This document shows, piece after piece, positions 28,784 to 38,826 of a stretch of 64,000 nucleotides of DNA. Both the position numbers and the translations under genes were made by a program. The stretch is from Nitratifractor salsuginis DSM 16511 (GTDB taxonomy: Bacteria > Campylobacterota > Campylobacteria > Campylobacterales > Sulfurovaceae), in assembly GCF_000186245.1 (NCBI RefSeq), contig NC_014935.1:1178001-1242000 (forward strand), written 5' to 3'. The notes under the pieces were generated by a model. That model was not told the origin of the DNA. It did not search any database and was given only the letters and a program-made list of their open reading frames with translations. Every line of letters starts with the position of its first letter. The stretch's first letter is position 1.

Positions 28784-30076
28784 CTACTTCAGCTCCCATC
28801 CTTTGCGCCGAAACATCCACCACTGCAATACCCCACGATAAAAGAAAAATCCCAAGAAAGAGATCCAAAGCGCCCACTCCAGAGGTAAAAAGCTCTTGAG
28901 GAGGTAATAACTCCCCAGGTAGATCGCCGTGGCGCTCAGGACGGCGTTGCGCATCGCTTTGACAGCGGTCATCCCGATGAAAATCCCATCGTAGATGAAG
29001 GCGGCGAAAGCCAACAGAGGCAGCAGCGAAGCCAGAGGCAAGAGCCTCTCGGCCGCTTCGAGGACCGGAGGACTGTCGGTGAAGATCCTCAGGATCGCCC
29101 CGCCCCATAGGCCATAGGATACGGAAAAGAGAATCGCCAGGCCCCCTCCCCAGAGCAGGGAGTATTTGACCGCCGCGGCGAAAGATCGACGGTCCCCCGC
29201 TCCGTAGTATCGGCCCACCAGGCTCTCTGCGGCATTGGCGAAGCCATCGATGGCGAAGCTGCTCCAGATCAAAAATTGCAGCAGCAGGATCATCACCGAG
29301 AGGGTCACTTCGCCGCCCTTGGCCGCCTGGGCATAGAAAAAAGCCAAAGAAAAGGTCAGCGCCAGCGTCCGGATAAAGATATTGCGGTTGACGTGGAAGA
29401 ATCTCGAAAGCGCTTCCCAGCGCAGCAGCTCCCTGCGCCGAACCCTTTGTATGGAAGCGCGGTAACGCCCCAGCAGCCAAAAGGCGTAGGCCAATCCCGC
29501 ATATTGAGCCACCACCGTCCCCCAGGCCGCCCCGGCGATCCCCCACTCCAAAACCCGGACCAGAAAGATACTGAGCCCCACATTGACCAGATTGACCAGC
29601 ACGGTGACATAGAGGGGGTAGCGGGAATTCTGCATCCCGAAGAAAAAGCCGGTCAGAACGAACATCAACAGCACCGCGGGCGCCGTCCATATTCGTATGG
29701 AGAAATACTCCTGGGCCAAAGAGCGGTAGCTCGCCTCCACATTCATCCACTCAGCGGCGAGTCCAAAAATAATATTTTCAAATATGATCATAGGGAGCGC
29801 CAGGATCAATGCCAGGATCATCGCCCGATAGAGGGTCGCGCTGAGCGTGTGCCCGTCCCCAGCTCCGAAAGCCTGAGCCGTCATTCCCGTCGTGCCCATC
29901 CGGAGGAAACCGAAGCTGCTGTAGAGGAACATAAAGATCATCCCCCCGATCCCCAGCGCCGCCAGATGGGCTGCCGAGAGATGCCCCATAAGCGCCGTAT
30001 CGACGGAGCTGATGAGAGGAACGGAAATATTGGCCAGGATATTGGGAAGGGCCAGGCGGAGGATCTGCCGGTTCAT
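28784..30076 (-). CDS. MATE-family multidrug efflux transporter
   Basis: 430 residues with about 12 hydrophobic segments. Near the start ALPNILANISVPLISSVDTA and LMGHLSAAHLAALGIGG are typical of MATE proteins (the region after helix 1 with its V-D-T-A-x-x-G-H). These are Na+- or H+-coupled exporters of drugs and cations in the inner membrane. It ends near the prophage border, but its length is normal, so integration has not obviously truncated it. Ribosome-binding site AAAAGGAGC precedes ATG 30076. It is divergent from the mla operon. Confidence 0.9.
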   Translation of the reverse strand: MNRQILRLALPNILANISVPLISSVDTALMGHLSAAHLAALGIGGMIFMFLYSSFGFLRMGTTGMTAQAFGAGDGHTLSATLYRAMILALILALPMIIFENIIFGLAAEWMNVEASYRSLAQEYFSIRIWTAPAVLLMFVLTGFFFGMQNSRYPLYVTVLVNLVNVGLSIFLVRVLEWGIAGAAWGTVVAQYAGLAYAFWLLGRYRASIQRVRRRELLRWEALSRFFHVNRNIFIRTLALTFSLAFFYAQAAKGGEVTLSVMILLLQFLIWSSFAIDGFANAAESLVGRYYGAGDRRSFAAAVKYSLLWGGGLAILFSVSYGLWGGAILRIFTDSPPVLEAAERLLPLASLLPLLAFAAFIYDGIFIGMTAVKAMRNAVLSATAIYLGSYYLLKSFLPLEWALWISFLGFFFYRGVLQWWMFRRKGWELK

Positions 30077-30159
30077 ATTTGCTCCTTTTCGCTGCGTGAT
30101 TCTAGCCGATTTCCCCTATAGGCAAGCCCTGGAAATGAAGCCGATTAAAACTATGACGC

Positions 30160-30165
30160 TATAAT
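30160..30165 (+). promoter_or_regulatory. mlaE -10 box, possibly leaderless transcript
   Basis: TATAAT ends 6 bp before the mlaE ATG, so transcription would begin at or within a base of the start codon. No ribosome-binding site is present in the gap. Confidence 0.6.
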
Positions 30166-30171
30166 CTGCCT

Positions 30172-31287
30172 ATGAATCAAAGCCCGCTGAAACTCCGTAA
30201 AAACGGCGAAGAGACCCTTATCGAATGTCAGGGAGACTGGACTCTCGATCAGGCCCGACTCATCGAAAAGGAGCTCCGCCGCCTCCCCCTCCCCGAGACT
30301 CCACGCTGCCGGATCGATTTTGGAAAGGTGCAGCGTTTCGACAGCGCGGGAATCCTCCTGCTTCTAGAGCTGCGGGAGCGAATGAAAAAGGCGGGCAAAG
30401 CGTGCGAAATCACCGGTCTCGATGAGAAAAAAGAGAAAATGCTGCACCTCATCGAGCGGGGATACGGTGAAGAACCTCTGCCCAAACGGCGGGAAGGTTT
30501 GCTCTGGCGTATCGGCAAAGCCACCGTCGAAGAGCTCAAAGTCGTGCGCGACTTCTTTCATTTCCTGGGGGAACTCTCCGTCAGTTTCCTGCGCTTGCTT
30601 TTCAAGCCCTCCAACTTCCGTATGCGCGAAACCGTCTACCACATCCAGCACTCCGGCGTCAATGCCCTTTTCATCATCGGCCTGACCTCTTTTCTGGTGG
30701 GGCTGGTCATCGCCTACGAGAGTCTCGTGCAGCTGGTTCAGTTCGGGGCGGATATCTACGTCGTCGACGGGATCGGCATCGCCATTACCCGGGAGCTGGG
30801 GCCCATGATCACCGCCATCGTCATCGCGGGACGCAGCGCCTCCTCCTATGCCGCGGAGATCGGGACGATGAAGATCACCGAAGAGATCGCCGCCATGCAG
30901 ACTTTGGGCTTCGATCCCTTCTACTTCCTGGTCATTCCCCGGATTGTCGCCATGATGATCGCTTTGCCCCTGCTGATCTTCTTCTCCGATGTGATCGGAA
31001 TTTTGGGAGGAATGATCGCCACCAAGGTCCAGGTCGATCTCTCCTTCACCTTCTTTATCGAAAGACTGCAGGAAGTCCTGGCGGCCAAGCACTACATCCT
31101 GGGAATCGTCAAAGGGCCCTTCTTCGCCCTGATCATCGCCGCGACAGGGTGTTTTCACGGCTTTCGGGTGACCGGAGATACCGAAAGCATCGGGATCGAA
31201 ACCACCGCCAGTGTGGTTCACGCGATCTTTTTCGTCATTGCCTGCGACGCTCTTTTTGCCGTCATCTACACTCAGTTGGGATATTGA
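30172..31287 (+). CDS. mlaE: MlaE-type phospholipid ABC permease fused to STAS domain
   Basis: 371 residues. Residues 1-95 form a STAS/MlaB-like domain (FGKVQRFDSAGILLLLELRE), normally a separate subunit in enterics. The rest is the MlaE permease with about five hydrophobic segments and conserved TRELGPMITAIVIAGRSASS plus AAEIGTMKITEEIAAMQTLG. The complex moves phospholipids between inner and outer membrane and supports outer-membrane asymmetry. It starts an operon with mlaF, mlaD, an auxiliary lipoprotein and a FUN14 protein; the mlaF ATG follows 2 bp after its stop. Direction of transport is not evident from sequence. Confidence 0.92.
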   Translation: MNQSPLKLRKNGEETLIECQGDWTLDQARLIEKELRRLPLPETPRCRIDFGKVQRFDSAGILLLLELRERMKKAGKACEITGLDEKKEKMLHLIERGYGEEPLPKRREGLLWRIGKATVEELKVVRDFFHFLGELSVSFLRLLFKPSNFRMRETVYHIQHSGVNALFIIGLTSFLVGLVIAYESLVQLVQFGADIYVVDGIGIAITRELGPMITAIVIAGRSASSYAAEIGTMKITEEIAAMQTLGFDPFYFLVIPRIVAMMIALPLLIFFSDVIGILGGMIATKVQVDLSFTFFIERLQEVLAAKHYILGIVKGPFFALIIAATGCFHGFRVTGDTESIGIETTASVVHAIFFVIACDALFAVIYTQLGY

Positions 31288-31289
31288 GC

Positions 31290-32099
31290 ATGGCCGAACC
31301 GATCATCGAAATGCGCAACATCGTCACCCGTTTCGGCGACACAGTGATTCACGACGGGGTCAATTTGACGGTCTATCCGGGGGAAATCTACGGCATCCTC
31401 GGAGAGAGCGGCGCGGGAAAATCGGTCCTGGTCAAAGAGATCATTATGCTGCTACGGCCTACCTCCGGCACGATCAAAGTCCTGGGCAAGGAGCTCTCTC
31501 ATCTCAACTACGTCGAGCGGCATCAGCTGCGGCGAAGCTGGGGAGTGCTTTTTCAATTCGGGGCCCTCTTCACCTCCCTGACCGTCGCAGAGAACATCGC
31601 TCTGCCTTTGAAAGAGTACACCTCTATCCCAAAGGATTTGCGGGAGAAGATCGTCCGGGAAAAGCTGGAGATGGTGGGGCTCCATAGCCGGGCCGCGGCT
31701 CTCTACCCTTCCGAGCTCAGCGGTGGGATGATCAAGCGGGCTGCCCTCGCCCGGGCCCTGGCCATGGACCCCAAGCTCCTCTTCCTCGACGAGCCCACTT
31801 CGGGACTGGACCCCATCGGCGCCCGGGCCTTCGACCGGCTCATCGTCGATCTCAGGGATGCCCTGGACATCACCGTGGTGATGATCACCCACGACCTCGA
31901 CTCCATCTTCACCATTGTCGACCGTATGGCGGTCCTGGCCGACAAACACGTCGTCGCCGAGGGGACCCTCCAGGAAGTGATGGCGACAGATCATCCTTTT
32001 GTGCAACGCTTTTTCAAGAACGAATACATCTCCAAACGATTTATGGGTAAAATAGACGCAAAAGATTCAGCCGGGAGCGGAGCCAGCGATGTACAGTAA
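31290..32099 (+). CDS. mlaF: MlaF-type ABC transporter ATPase
   Basis: 269 residues from ATG 31290. Walker A GILGESGAGKSVLVK, signature LSGGMIKRAALARALA, Walker B KLLFLDEPTSGLDP, and switch His in MITHDLDSI. The N-terminal IEMRNIVTRFGDTVIHDGVN is typical of MlaF/Ttg2A. It powers the MlaE permease. The stop overlaps the mlaD start by 11 nt. The longer open frame upstream overlaps mlaE and is not used. Confidence 0.93.
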   Translation: MAEPIIEMRNIVTRFGDTVIHDGVNLTVYPGEIYGILGESGAGKSVLVKEIIMLLRPTSGTIKVLGKELSHLNYVERHQLRRSWGVLFQFGALFTSLTVAENIALPLKEYTSIPKDLREKIVREKLEMVGLHSRAAALYPSELSGGMIKRAALARALAMDPKLLFLDEPTSGLDPIGARAFDRLIVDLRDALDITVVMITHDLDSIFTIVDRMAVLADKHVVAEGTLQEVMATDHPFVQRFFKNEYISKRFMGKIDAKDSAGSGASDVQ

Positions 32100-33021
32100 G
32101 ATTAATTATACTCTTGTCGGTCTCTTTGTGCTGCTCTTTACCATCCTGGCGTTCGCCTTCGCCTTTTGGCTCGCCAAATACGGCTTTGAGGAAAAATACG
32201 ACTACTATTATCTCTATTTCACCGAACCTGTTGACGGGCTCACGATGGACTCCACCGTCAAACTCAAGGGGGTCGATGTGGGCAAGGTCAGCCGCATCGA
32301 AATTGATCCCACCAATGTCGAGCGGATCCGGGTCAAGATCCGCCTCAAAGCGGGAACCCCCATCGTCAAAGGGATGTACGCCCTGCTCAAGCTCCAGGGG
32401 ATCACCGGCCTCTCCTATGTCCAGATCGAAGGGGGCAAAAAGGGGGCACCTCGCTTGACGGCACCCGAGGGACAGATCCCGGTCATCCCAACCCACCCGT
32501 CACTTCTGCACCGGCTTAGCGAAAGCGCTCCGAAATTTCTCGACAAACTCCAGCACACTGCCGATGGCCTCAACAAACTTTTCAGTCAACATAATCAACA
32601 GCAATTGACGAAGATTCTCAACAATACGGCCGAAGCTACCGGCAAAGCGGTCGCCGTAGAGAATCGACTCATCACTCTCTCCGATGAATTCAACCGTACC
32701 CTGGCCCATTTCGATCGACGCAGCGCCCAATTGGTAGATTCCGTCGACCAGGTGACCGATACACTGCAAAAGAAGCTCCCGCCCCTTATGGATCATGTGG
32801 ATGAAGCGGGCCGTAATATCGCCGACCTTGCCAGAGGGATTGACCGTCGTCTGAAACGGGGCGAATACGATCTGCGCAAAATGATCCGTCCCATACAGAT
32901 CGACATCAAAGAGCTCAGCTACAGTTACCAGGAGCTCGCTGAAGATTTGAAAAACCTGAGCCGGCATCCCAGCTCCCTGATCTTCGGTGCGGGAAGCCCA
33001 CCCAAAGGACCCGGTGAATGA
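32089..33021 (+). CDS. mlaD: MlaD/MCE-domain lipid transport protein
   Basis: 310 residues. A single N-terminal membrane anchor (about 7-28) leads to an MCE domain (about 38-118: VDGLTMDSTVKLKGVDVGKV, LKLQGITGLSYVQIEGG). The rest is a long helical region (150-290) with HTADGLNKLF and similar heptads, consistent with the helical barrel or needle of larger MCE proteins. MlaD forms a hexamer on the permease and binds lipid in the periplasm. It overlaps mlaF and the lipoprotein gene. Confidence 0.92.
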   Translation: MYSKINYTLVGLFVLLFTILAFAFAFWLAKYGFEEKYDYYYLYFTEPVDGLTMDSTVKLKGVDVGKVSRIEIDPTNVERIRVKIRLKAGTPIVKGMYALLKLQGITGLSYVQIEGGKKGAPRLTAPEGQIPVIPTHPSLLHRLSESAPKFLDKLQHTADGLNKLFSQHNQQQLTKILNNTAEATGKAVAVENRLITLSDEFNRTLAHFDRRSAQLVDSVDQVTDTLQKKLPPLMDHVDEAGRNIADLARGIDRRLKRGEYDLRKMIRPIQIDIKELSYSYQELAEDLKNLSRHPSSLIFGAGSPPKGPGE

Positions 33022-33605
33022 AAAATCTACTCTCTCTGCTTATTGCGGGCGCTCTCTTCTTTCTGCTCGGCGGATGCAGCGGCAAAACGATCCATATGTA
33101 TACCCTCGACGCAGCGGGAAATCTTCCCAGAGTCCATCCCCGTTTCAGTGCCATTCGTGTCGATTACCCCAAGGGGATCGAGGATACGATGGGGACCCGT
33201 ATCTATTTCAGCCGGAGTGACCTGACCCAATCCTACTACGGCTACAGCCAGTGGAGCAAATCCCTCAACCGGATCCTGATGGCCAACCTCATCGAAGCCC
33301 TTCAACGCAGCGGCATCGCGCGCAATGTCCTCGACTACGCGTCCCAGGCCGATGCCCCCTATGAACTCGAATGCACCGTCTACCGTTTCGAACACCAGAT
33401 CACCCCCCAGGGCTCCACGGCCGAAATCTCCATCGGACTGCGACTGATCCGTACCGAGGACAAGAAGCTGATCGCTTCGAAAATCTTCAACTACAGCATC
33501 CCCTGCACCCAGACCGACGCCCGGGGATTCGTCGAAGCGGCCAACCGGGCCATTTTCCGGCTCTCGACTGATATGATCCGCTGGCTGAGCAGTGTGAGGA
33601 GATAA
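33018..33605 (+). CDS. ABC-transport auxiliary lipoprotein (PqiC-like)
   Basis: 195 residues with a lipoprotein signal: hydrophobic LLIAGALFFLLGGCSGK, lipobox Leu-Gly-Gly-Cys with Cys20 to be acylated. The mature part has the alternating strand/helix pattern of the ABC_trans_aux family (IHMYTLDAAG, LMANLIEALQRSG, YELECTVYRFEHQ). These lipoproteins accompany MCE systems and probably link them to the outer membrane. ATGA overlap with mlaD shows coupling. Confidence 0.85.
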   Translation: MKNLLSLLIAGALFFLLGGCSGKTIHMYTLDAAGNLPRVHPRFSAIRVDYPKGIEDTMGTRIYFSRSDLTQSYYGYSQWSKSLNRILMANLIEALQRSGIARNVLDYASQADAPYELECTVYRFEHQITPQGSTAEISIGLRLIRTEDKKLIASKIFNYSIPCTQTDARGFVEAANRAIFRLSTDMIRWLSSVRR

Positions 33606-33608
33606 GCG

Positions 33609-33950
33609 ATGGATGAGAATCTGACCCGTGTCATTCAGGAGCATCTGCCGGGGCTTCCCTGGCTGCAGATGGGGAGCGGTTTCCTCATCGGCCTCTCCGT
33701 CGGCTATGTAATCAAAAAGAGCTTCAAAATCCTGCTCTTTTTCGGAGGACTGGCGGTAGCGTTGCTTTTCATCCTGGAGCATCAGCACCTCATCACCCTC
33801 AATGAAGAGGGCCTCACCCAAACCGTCTCCGAGGGCTCGACCCTCTTCCAACATTTCGCCCTCTTCCTCAAAGAGCGCCTCTCCCGCCTCGGAGTCGCAG
33901 GAGGCACCTCCTCCGTCGCCGGCTTCTTCGCCGGGCTCAAGATGGGATAA
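33609..33950 (+). CDS. FUN14-family membrane protein
   Basis: 113 residues, with GSGFLIGLSVGYVIKKSFKI followed by LLFFGGLAVALLFILE, the Gly-rich helix pair of FUN14 proteins, and a third short hydrophobic segment at the C-terminus (GGTSSVAGFFAGLKMG). In eukaryotes the family is mitochondrial; bacterial role is unknown. It lies 3 bp after the lipoprotein gene, so it is probably part of the lipid-transport operon. Confidence 0.8.
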   Translation: MDENLTRVIQEHLPGLPWLQMGSGFLIGLSVGYVIKKSFKILLFFGGLAVALLFILEHQHLITLNEEGLTQTVSEGSTLFQHFALFLKERLSRLGVAGGTSSVAGFFAGLKMG

Positions 33951-34092
33951 CACTAATAACTAGTAACCGAGTAATGAGTAACTGAGCAACCGAATAAGGC
34001 TGACAATGAAAGATCGAATAACTCCAATAAAGGTGTCGCAAAGCGACACAGACCGAAATTCCTCATTCCTCATTCCTCATTCCTCATTCCAT
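33951..34092. repeat. Heptanucleotide-repeat intergenic element 1
   Basis: GAGTAA/CCGAGTAA-type units, then four CCTCATT-type units (34060-34090), around a TGTCGC-AAA-GCGACA hairpin (34034-34048). Similar 7-bp arrays occur at 48698-48750 and 50281-50455. It separates the mla operon from queH. Confidence 0.75.
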
Positions 34093-34115
34093 AATTTTTC
34101 CCAAAAGGAAAAATT

Positions 34116-35204
34116 ATGCTAGTCCACATCTGCTGCGCCGTCGACAGCCACTATTTCCTCCAAAAACTCAGAGAGGATTTCCCCGAAGAGAAGCTCATCG
34201 GTTTTTTCTATGACCCGAACATTCATCCCTATAGTGAATATCGTTTACGACTACTGGAAGTCGAGCGCAGCTGCCGTCAACTCGGGATCGAGCTGATCGA
34301 GGGCCCTTACGATTTCGAAAGCTGGATGGAAGCGGTGCGCGGCCTGGAGAATGAACCGGAGAAGGGGCGGCGCTGCGCCGTCTGTTTCGACCGCCGCTTT
34401 GAAGTGACTGCCGCCAAAGCAGCCGAATTGGGTGAGCGGCGCTTCACCTCCACCCTGCTGACCTCTCCCAAAAAATCCCTCAAGCAACTCCGCGAAGAGG
34501 GAGAACGCCTGGCCCGACGTTACGGCCTGGAGTTCATCGCCCCCGATTACCGCAAGGCGTCAGGGACCCAGGAGCAAAACATTATGGCCAAAGAGGCCCA
34601 GCTCTACCGACAGGATTACTGCGGGTGCCTCTTCGGCTTGACCATCCAGCGCCAACAGCAGGAGAAGTTGGCCGATGAGCTGATGGTACCGATCTCGGGG
34701 CAGATCCAACCCGAATCGATCGAAGAGCGTCTGGAGCTCTACACCCGGCGTCTCGAACTCGAAGCGCAGGGGCTCGAATACCGCATCGTCAGAGAGCGTT
34801 TCCTCAACTGGCGGCTGCTCTCCGGGCTGCTCAGGGTGCGAAAAAGTCCCGTCCCCGCCCATATCCTCCCCTATTCCACCCTCAAACGCTCCTATACCCG
34901 GGGACGGATCGAAGAGCTAATCGGCGAAGTGGCCATAATGAACCGGGATGAAGTCAAATTCATTACCCTGGAGAGCTACAACCGCCTCAGCGGCCGCAAC
35001 TATCGTGATGTCACCGAACTGATCTTCCATCCTCCCACCTTCGAGGAGGAACTCGAGCTGCGGCACCAGCTCCTCCCCGGCCCCTACGATCTCAGCGCCC
35101 TGCTCGTCGTGGAGTCGATCCCCGAGAACAAGGTCGAATTGACCCTCCAGACCCGCCTCTTCGAGGATGTCCGGGAACGGCTGATCTTTCCCTTCGAAAG
35201 ATAA
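34116..35204 (+). CDS. queH: Epoxyqueuosine reductase QueH with C-terminal extension
   Basis: 362 residues. The first 200 hold the QueH pattern: [15 protein letters not shown] (adjacent cysteines), [37 protein letters not shown] and DYCGCLFGL; the Cys pairs bind iron-sulfur and metal centres. It reduces epoxyqueuosine to queuosine at tRNA wobble position 34. Residues 200-362 add a domain absent from minimal QueH, possibly a lineage-specific tRNA-binding extension. AAAAGGAAAAATT precedes the ATG. Confidence 0.88.
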   Translation: MLVHICCAVDSHYFLQKLREDFPEEKLIGFFYDPNIHPYSEYRLRLLEVERSCRQLGIELIEGPYDFESWMEAVRGLENEPEKGRRCAVCFDRRFEVTAAKAAELGERRFTSTLLTSPKKSLKQLREEGERLARRYGLEFIAPDYRKASGTQEQNIMAKEAQLYRQDYCGCLFGLTIQRQQQEKLADELMVPISGQIQPESIEERLELYTRRLELEAQGLEYRIVRERFLNWRLLSGLLRVRKSPVPAHILPYSTLKRSYTRGRIEELIGEVAIMNRDEVKFITLESYNRLSGRNYRDVTELIFHPPTFEEELELRHQLLPGPYDLSALLVVESIPENKVELTLQTRLFEDVRERLIFPFER

Positions 35205-35289
35205 ACGGCTTCTTTACCTATTTTCGATAAAATATTGCTCATTATGCTCCGACGGTGTTCCGGAGCAGATTCCCACCGAAAGGTCATCC

Positions 35290-35748
35290 GTGTCAGCAAC
35301 GCTCTACAACGTCATCGAGATTCAGAAGATCCTCCCCCACCGCTTCCCCTTCCTGCTGGTGGACCGCATTACGGCCCTGGAGCCGGGACGCTCGGTCGAA
35401 GGGTACAAAAACGTCTCCATCTCCGAACCGGTCTTTCAGGGCCATTTCCCCGATCACCCCATCTATCCGGGCGTTATGATCATCGAAGGAATGGCCCAGG
35501 CCGGCGGAGTGCTCGCGTTTAAAAGTATGGACAGCCAGGGGCAGGAAGCGACCCAGGACAAGGTGGTCTACTTTATGAGTATCGACAAAGCCAAGTTCCG
35601 TGCTCCCGTCACACCGGGAGACAAGCTCGTCTACCGTCTGGAGGTCGTCAAAAACAAAGGCGCCGTCTGGTTCCTCGACGGTAAAGCCTACGTCGATGAG
35701 AAACTGGTGGCGGAAGCCCAGCTCAAAGCGATGATCGTGGACAAGTGA
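35290..35748 (+). CDS. fabZ: 3-hydroxyacyl-ACP dehydratase FabZ
   Basis: 152 residues, hot-dog fold. [19 protein letters not shown] holds the catalytic His, and [20 protein letters not shown] the catalytic Glu segment. It dehydrates beta-hydroxyacyl-ACP in fatty acid elongation. Start GTG 35290, where the family N-terminus begins. The stop overlaps the lpxA start (TGATG), linking fatty acid and lipid A synthesis as in many proteobacteria. Confidence 0.95.
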   Translation: MSATLYNVIEIQKILPHRFPFLLVDRITALEPGRSVEGYKNVSISEPVFQGHFPDHPIYPGVMIIEGMAQAGGVLAFKSMDSQGQEATQDKVVYFMSIDKAKFRAPVTPGDKLVYRLEVVKNKGAVWFLDGKAYVDEKLVAEAQLKAMIVDK

Positions 35749-36536
35749 TGTCAGCAAACTCTATCCATCCTACCGCACTGATCGATCCGAAAGCCCGAAT
35801 CGGTGAAGAGGTCAGCATCGGAGCCTACACCGTGATCGGACCGGAAGTCAGCATCGGCGACGGGACCGAGATCGGCAGTCATACTCTTATCGAGGGAGCG
35901 ACCCGCATCGGTAAAAAGAACCGGATCTTTTCCCACGCCGTGATCGGGTCGATCCCCCAGGATCTGAAATACCACGGAGAAAAGGTACGCCTGGAGATCG
36001 GGGATGAGAACATCATCCGGGAATTCACCCTCATCAACCCGGGGACCGAAGGGGGCGGCGGAGTCACCCGTATCGGCAACGGGAATCTCCTGATGGGCTA
36101 TGTCCACATCGCCCACGATGTCCGGATCGGCGACCGCTGCATCCTCGCCAATGCGGCAACCCTGGCCGGGCATGTGGAGCTGGGAGACCATGTGGTTGTC
36201 GGCGGGATGACGCCGATCCACCAGTTCGTCCGGATCGGCGACTATGCGATGATCGCCGGGGCCAGTGCCCTGAGCCAGGATATCCCTCCTTATTGCCTGG
36301 CCGAGGGCAACCGGGCCCACCTGCGGGGCCTCAACCTCACCGGCCTGCGCCGCAAAATGGAGCGGGAAACCATCGACGCACTCAAGCAGGCCTACCGGGA
36401 ACTTTTCGAAAGCGGCAAGCCGCTCAAAGAGACGGCCCAATCCCTACGGAAGTCGACGGAGCATCCCGCCGTCGCCAATCTCTGCCGCTTCATTCTGGAA
36501 TCCCAACGCGGGATTCCCTTTAAAAGGAAACAATAA
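35748..36536 (+). CDS. lpxA: UDP-N-acetylglucosamine O-acyltransferase LpxA
   Basis: 262 residues. Hexapeptide repeats ([20 protein letters not shown] and following) form a left-handed beta helix; the active-site region shows [20 protein letters not shown] with the catalytic His125-like residue, and the C-terminal helical part has NLTGLRRK. It starts lipid A synthesis by acylating UDP-GlcNAc. I take ATG 35748 overlapping the fabZ stop; GTG 35745 is one codon upstream. Confidence 0.95.
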   Translation: MSANSIHPTALIDPKARIGEEVSIGAYTVIGPEVSIGDGTEIGSHTLIEGATRIGKKNRIFSHAVIGSIPQDLKYHGEKVRLEIGDENIIREFTLINPGTEGGGGVTRIGNGNLLMGYVHIAHDVRIGDRCILANAATLAGHVELGDHVVVGGMTPIHQFVRIGDYAMIAGASALSQDIPPYCLAEGNRAHLRGLNLTGLRRKMERETIDALKQAYRELFESGKPLKETAQSLRKSTEHPAVANLCRFILESQRGIPFKRKQ

Positions 36537-37753
36537 TGTCACCAAAAAAATGCAGCTTCTGCGGAAGCCTCGAACGGGAAGAGAATCCCCTCATTGCGGG
36601 CAACAATGCCTACATCTGCTCCAACTGTGTCATCTCCGCCTACAAAATCCTCTTCGGCGATGAAGAGGAACAGCAGCCGGCAAGGGAATTCAACCCCAAA
36701 CTCCTGACCCCCAAAGAACTCAAACACTTTCTCGACGAATACGTCATCGGTCAGGAGGAAGCGAAAAAGACCCTCTCCGTCGCCGTCTACAACCATTACA
36801 AGCGCCTCTTCAAGCATATTGAAGACGACGATACCGAGATCTCCAAATCCAACATCCTGCTCATCGGCCCCACCGGAAGCGGGAAAACCCTCCTGGCCCA
36901 GAGTATCGCCCGCTTCCTCGATGTGCCCATCGCCATTGCCGATGCGACAAACCTCACCGAAGCCGGTTATGTAGGCGAAGATGTGGAGAACATCCTTACC
37001 AAACTCCTAATGGCCGCCGACGGAGACGTGGACAAAGCCGAAAAGGGAATCGTCTTCATCGACGAGATCGACAAAATCGCCCGCCTGGGTGAGAACCGTT
37101 CCATCACCCGGGATGTCTCCGGTGAAGGGGTCCAGCAGGCCCTGCTGAAGATCATCGAAGGCTCCGTCGTCAACATCCCGCCCAAGGGAGGACGCAAACA
37201 CCCCAACCAGGATTTCATCCAGATCGATACGTCCAACATCCTCTTTATCTGCGGGGGAGCTTTTGACGGACTCAATGAAATGATCAAACGTCGCCTGGGT
37301 GGAAACATTATGGGCTTCGGGCAAAAGCAGCACAGCAAGAACGAGGAGGAGAACCTCCTGCGTTTCGTGGAGCCCGACGACCTGGTCAACTACGGCCTGA
37401 TCCCCGAGCTCATAGGCCGTCTGCACGTCATTGCCACCCTCAACCCTATCACGGTGGAGGATATGGTCCGCATTCTCACCGAGCCGAAAAACGCTCTGGT
37501 CAAGCAGTATCAGAAGCTTTTCGAGCTCGACGGGGTCCAGTTGACCTTCCAGCCCGAAGCCCTGGAGAAGATCGCTCAAAAAGCCATCGAGCGCAAAACA
37601 GGGGCCAGGGGTCTACGCTCCATTCTCGAGGAGATCCTGCTGGATATCATGTACGAACTACCTGAGCTGGAAGGGTACGAAGTGGTCATCACCCCTGATG
37701 TCGTGGAGAAGAAAGCACAGCCTCTCTATCTCAAACAGAAAAAAAGCGCATAA
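36536..37753 (+). CDS. clpX: ClpX, ATPase subunit of ClpXP protease
   Basis: 405 residues. An N-terminal zinc finger (CSFCGS... ICSNC) precedes the AAA+ domain: Walker [12 protein letters not shown], Walker [13 protein letters not shown], pore loop GYVGED, sensor and arginine motifs ([24 protein letters not shown]). It unfolds substrates for ClpP. It overlaps the lpxA stop by one base and continues to mreB. Confidence 0.96.
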   Translation: MSPKKCSFCGSLEREENPLIAGNNAYICSNCVISAYKILFGDEEEQQPAREFNPKLLTPKELKHFLDEYVIGQEEAKKTLSVAVYNHYKRLFKHIEDDDTEISKSNILLIGPTGSGKTLLAQSIARFLDVPIAIADATNLTEAGYVGEDVENILTKLLMAADGDVDKAEKGIVFIDEIDKIARLGENRSITRDVSGEGVQQALLKIIEGSVVNIPPKGGRKHPNQDFIQIDTSNILFICGGAFDGLNEMIKRRLGGNIMGFGQKQHSKNEEENLLRFVEPDDLVNYGLIPELIGRLHVIATLNPITVEDMVRILTEPKNALVKQYQKLFELDGVQLTFQPEALEKIAQKAIERKTGARGLRSILEEILLDIMYELPELEGYEVVITPDVVEKKAQPLYLKQKKSA

Positions 37754-37762
37754 AGGATCAGC

Positions 37763-38806
37763 ATGTTCGGATTTGTCAAAAACATTTTCGGGGCCTTCTC
37801 CAAAGACTTGGCCATCGACCTCGGGACAGCCAACACCCTGGTCCTGGTCAAAGGCCAGGGGATCAGCATCAACGAACCCTCCGTCGTCGCCATCCAGGTG
37901 GACAAGCACGGCCAGGAGCACATCCTCGCCGTCGGCCAGGAAGCCAAAAACATGGTCGGTAAAACCCCGGGGAACATCAAAGCGATCCGCCCGATGAAAG
38001 ACGGCGTCATCGCCGATTTCCACGTCACCGAGATGATGATCGAATACTTCATCCGCAAAGTTCATGGGCGAAAAAGCTTCTCCTCTCCCCGGGTCGTCAT
38101 CTGCGTTCCCTACGGTTTGACCCAGGTTGAACGCAAAGCGGTCAAAGAGTCCGCCCTCAATGCCGGCGCCCGCTATGTCTACCTGATCGAAGAGCCTATG
38201 GCCGCCGCCATCGGGGCCGGCCTGCCGGTCAAAGATCCCCAGGGGAACCTCGTCGTCGACATCGGGGGCGGAACCACCGAGATCGGCGTCATCTCCCTGG
38301 GCGGCCTGGTCATCAGCAAATCGATCCGAGTCGCCGGGGACAAACTCGACGCTTCCATCGTCGATTATGTCAAAAAGAAATTCAACCTCCTGATCGGGGA
38401 TCGGGTCGCCGAAGAGCTCAAGATCAAGATCGGGACCGCCATCAAACTCGATGAGGAGCTCATCACCACTGTGCGGGGTCGTGACCAGGTGGAGGGGACC
38501 CTAACGTCCGTAGAGATCACCAGTGAGCATATCCGTGAAGCGATGGCTGAACAGCTCAAGCAGATCGCCGAAGCCCTCAAGAGCGTCCTGGAGCAAACTC
38601 CTCCCGACCTGGCCGGAGATATCGTGGAAAACGGAGTGGTCCTCACCGGCGGCGGGGCCCTGATCCGCGGCCTGGACAAATACCTCTCCGATATCGTCAA
38701 GCTTCCGGTTTACATCGCCGAAGACCCGCTTCTGGCGGTCGCCAAAGGTACCGGCAAAGCCCTGGATGAGCTGGATCTTCTCCAGCAGGCCGCTTTCGAC
38801 GATTGA
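37763..38806 (+). CDS. mreB: Rod-shape protein MreB
   Basis: 347 residues, actin fold. IDLGTANTLVLVKGQGI is phosphate loop 1, DIGGGTTEIGVISLGG loop 2, and VLTGGGALIRGLDKYLS the adenosine motif. It polymerises under the membrane and directs lateral wall synthesis. It lies 9 bp after clpX and 20 bp before mreC. Confidence 0.96.
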   Translation: MFGFVKNIFGAFSKDLAIDLGTANTLVLVKGQGISINEPSVVAIQVDKHGQEHILAVGQEAKNMVGKTPGNIKAIRPMKDGVIADFHVTEMMIEYFIRKVHGRKSFSSPRVVICVPYGLTQVERKAVKESALNAGARYVYLIEEPMAAAIGAGLPVKDPQGNLVVDIGGGTTEIGVISLGGLVISKSIRVAGDKLDASIVDYVKKKFNLLIGDRVAEELKIKIGTAIKLDEELITTVRGRDQVEGTLTSVEITSEHIREAMAEQLKQIAEALKSVLEQTPPDLAGDIVENGVVLTGGGALIRGLDKYLSDIVKLPVYIAEDPLLAVAKGTGKALDELDLLQQAAFDD

Positions 38807-38826
38807 TCGTCGTTTTCCGATACTGA

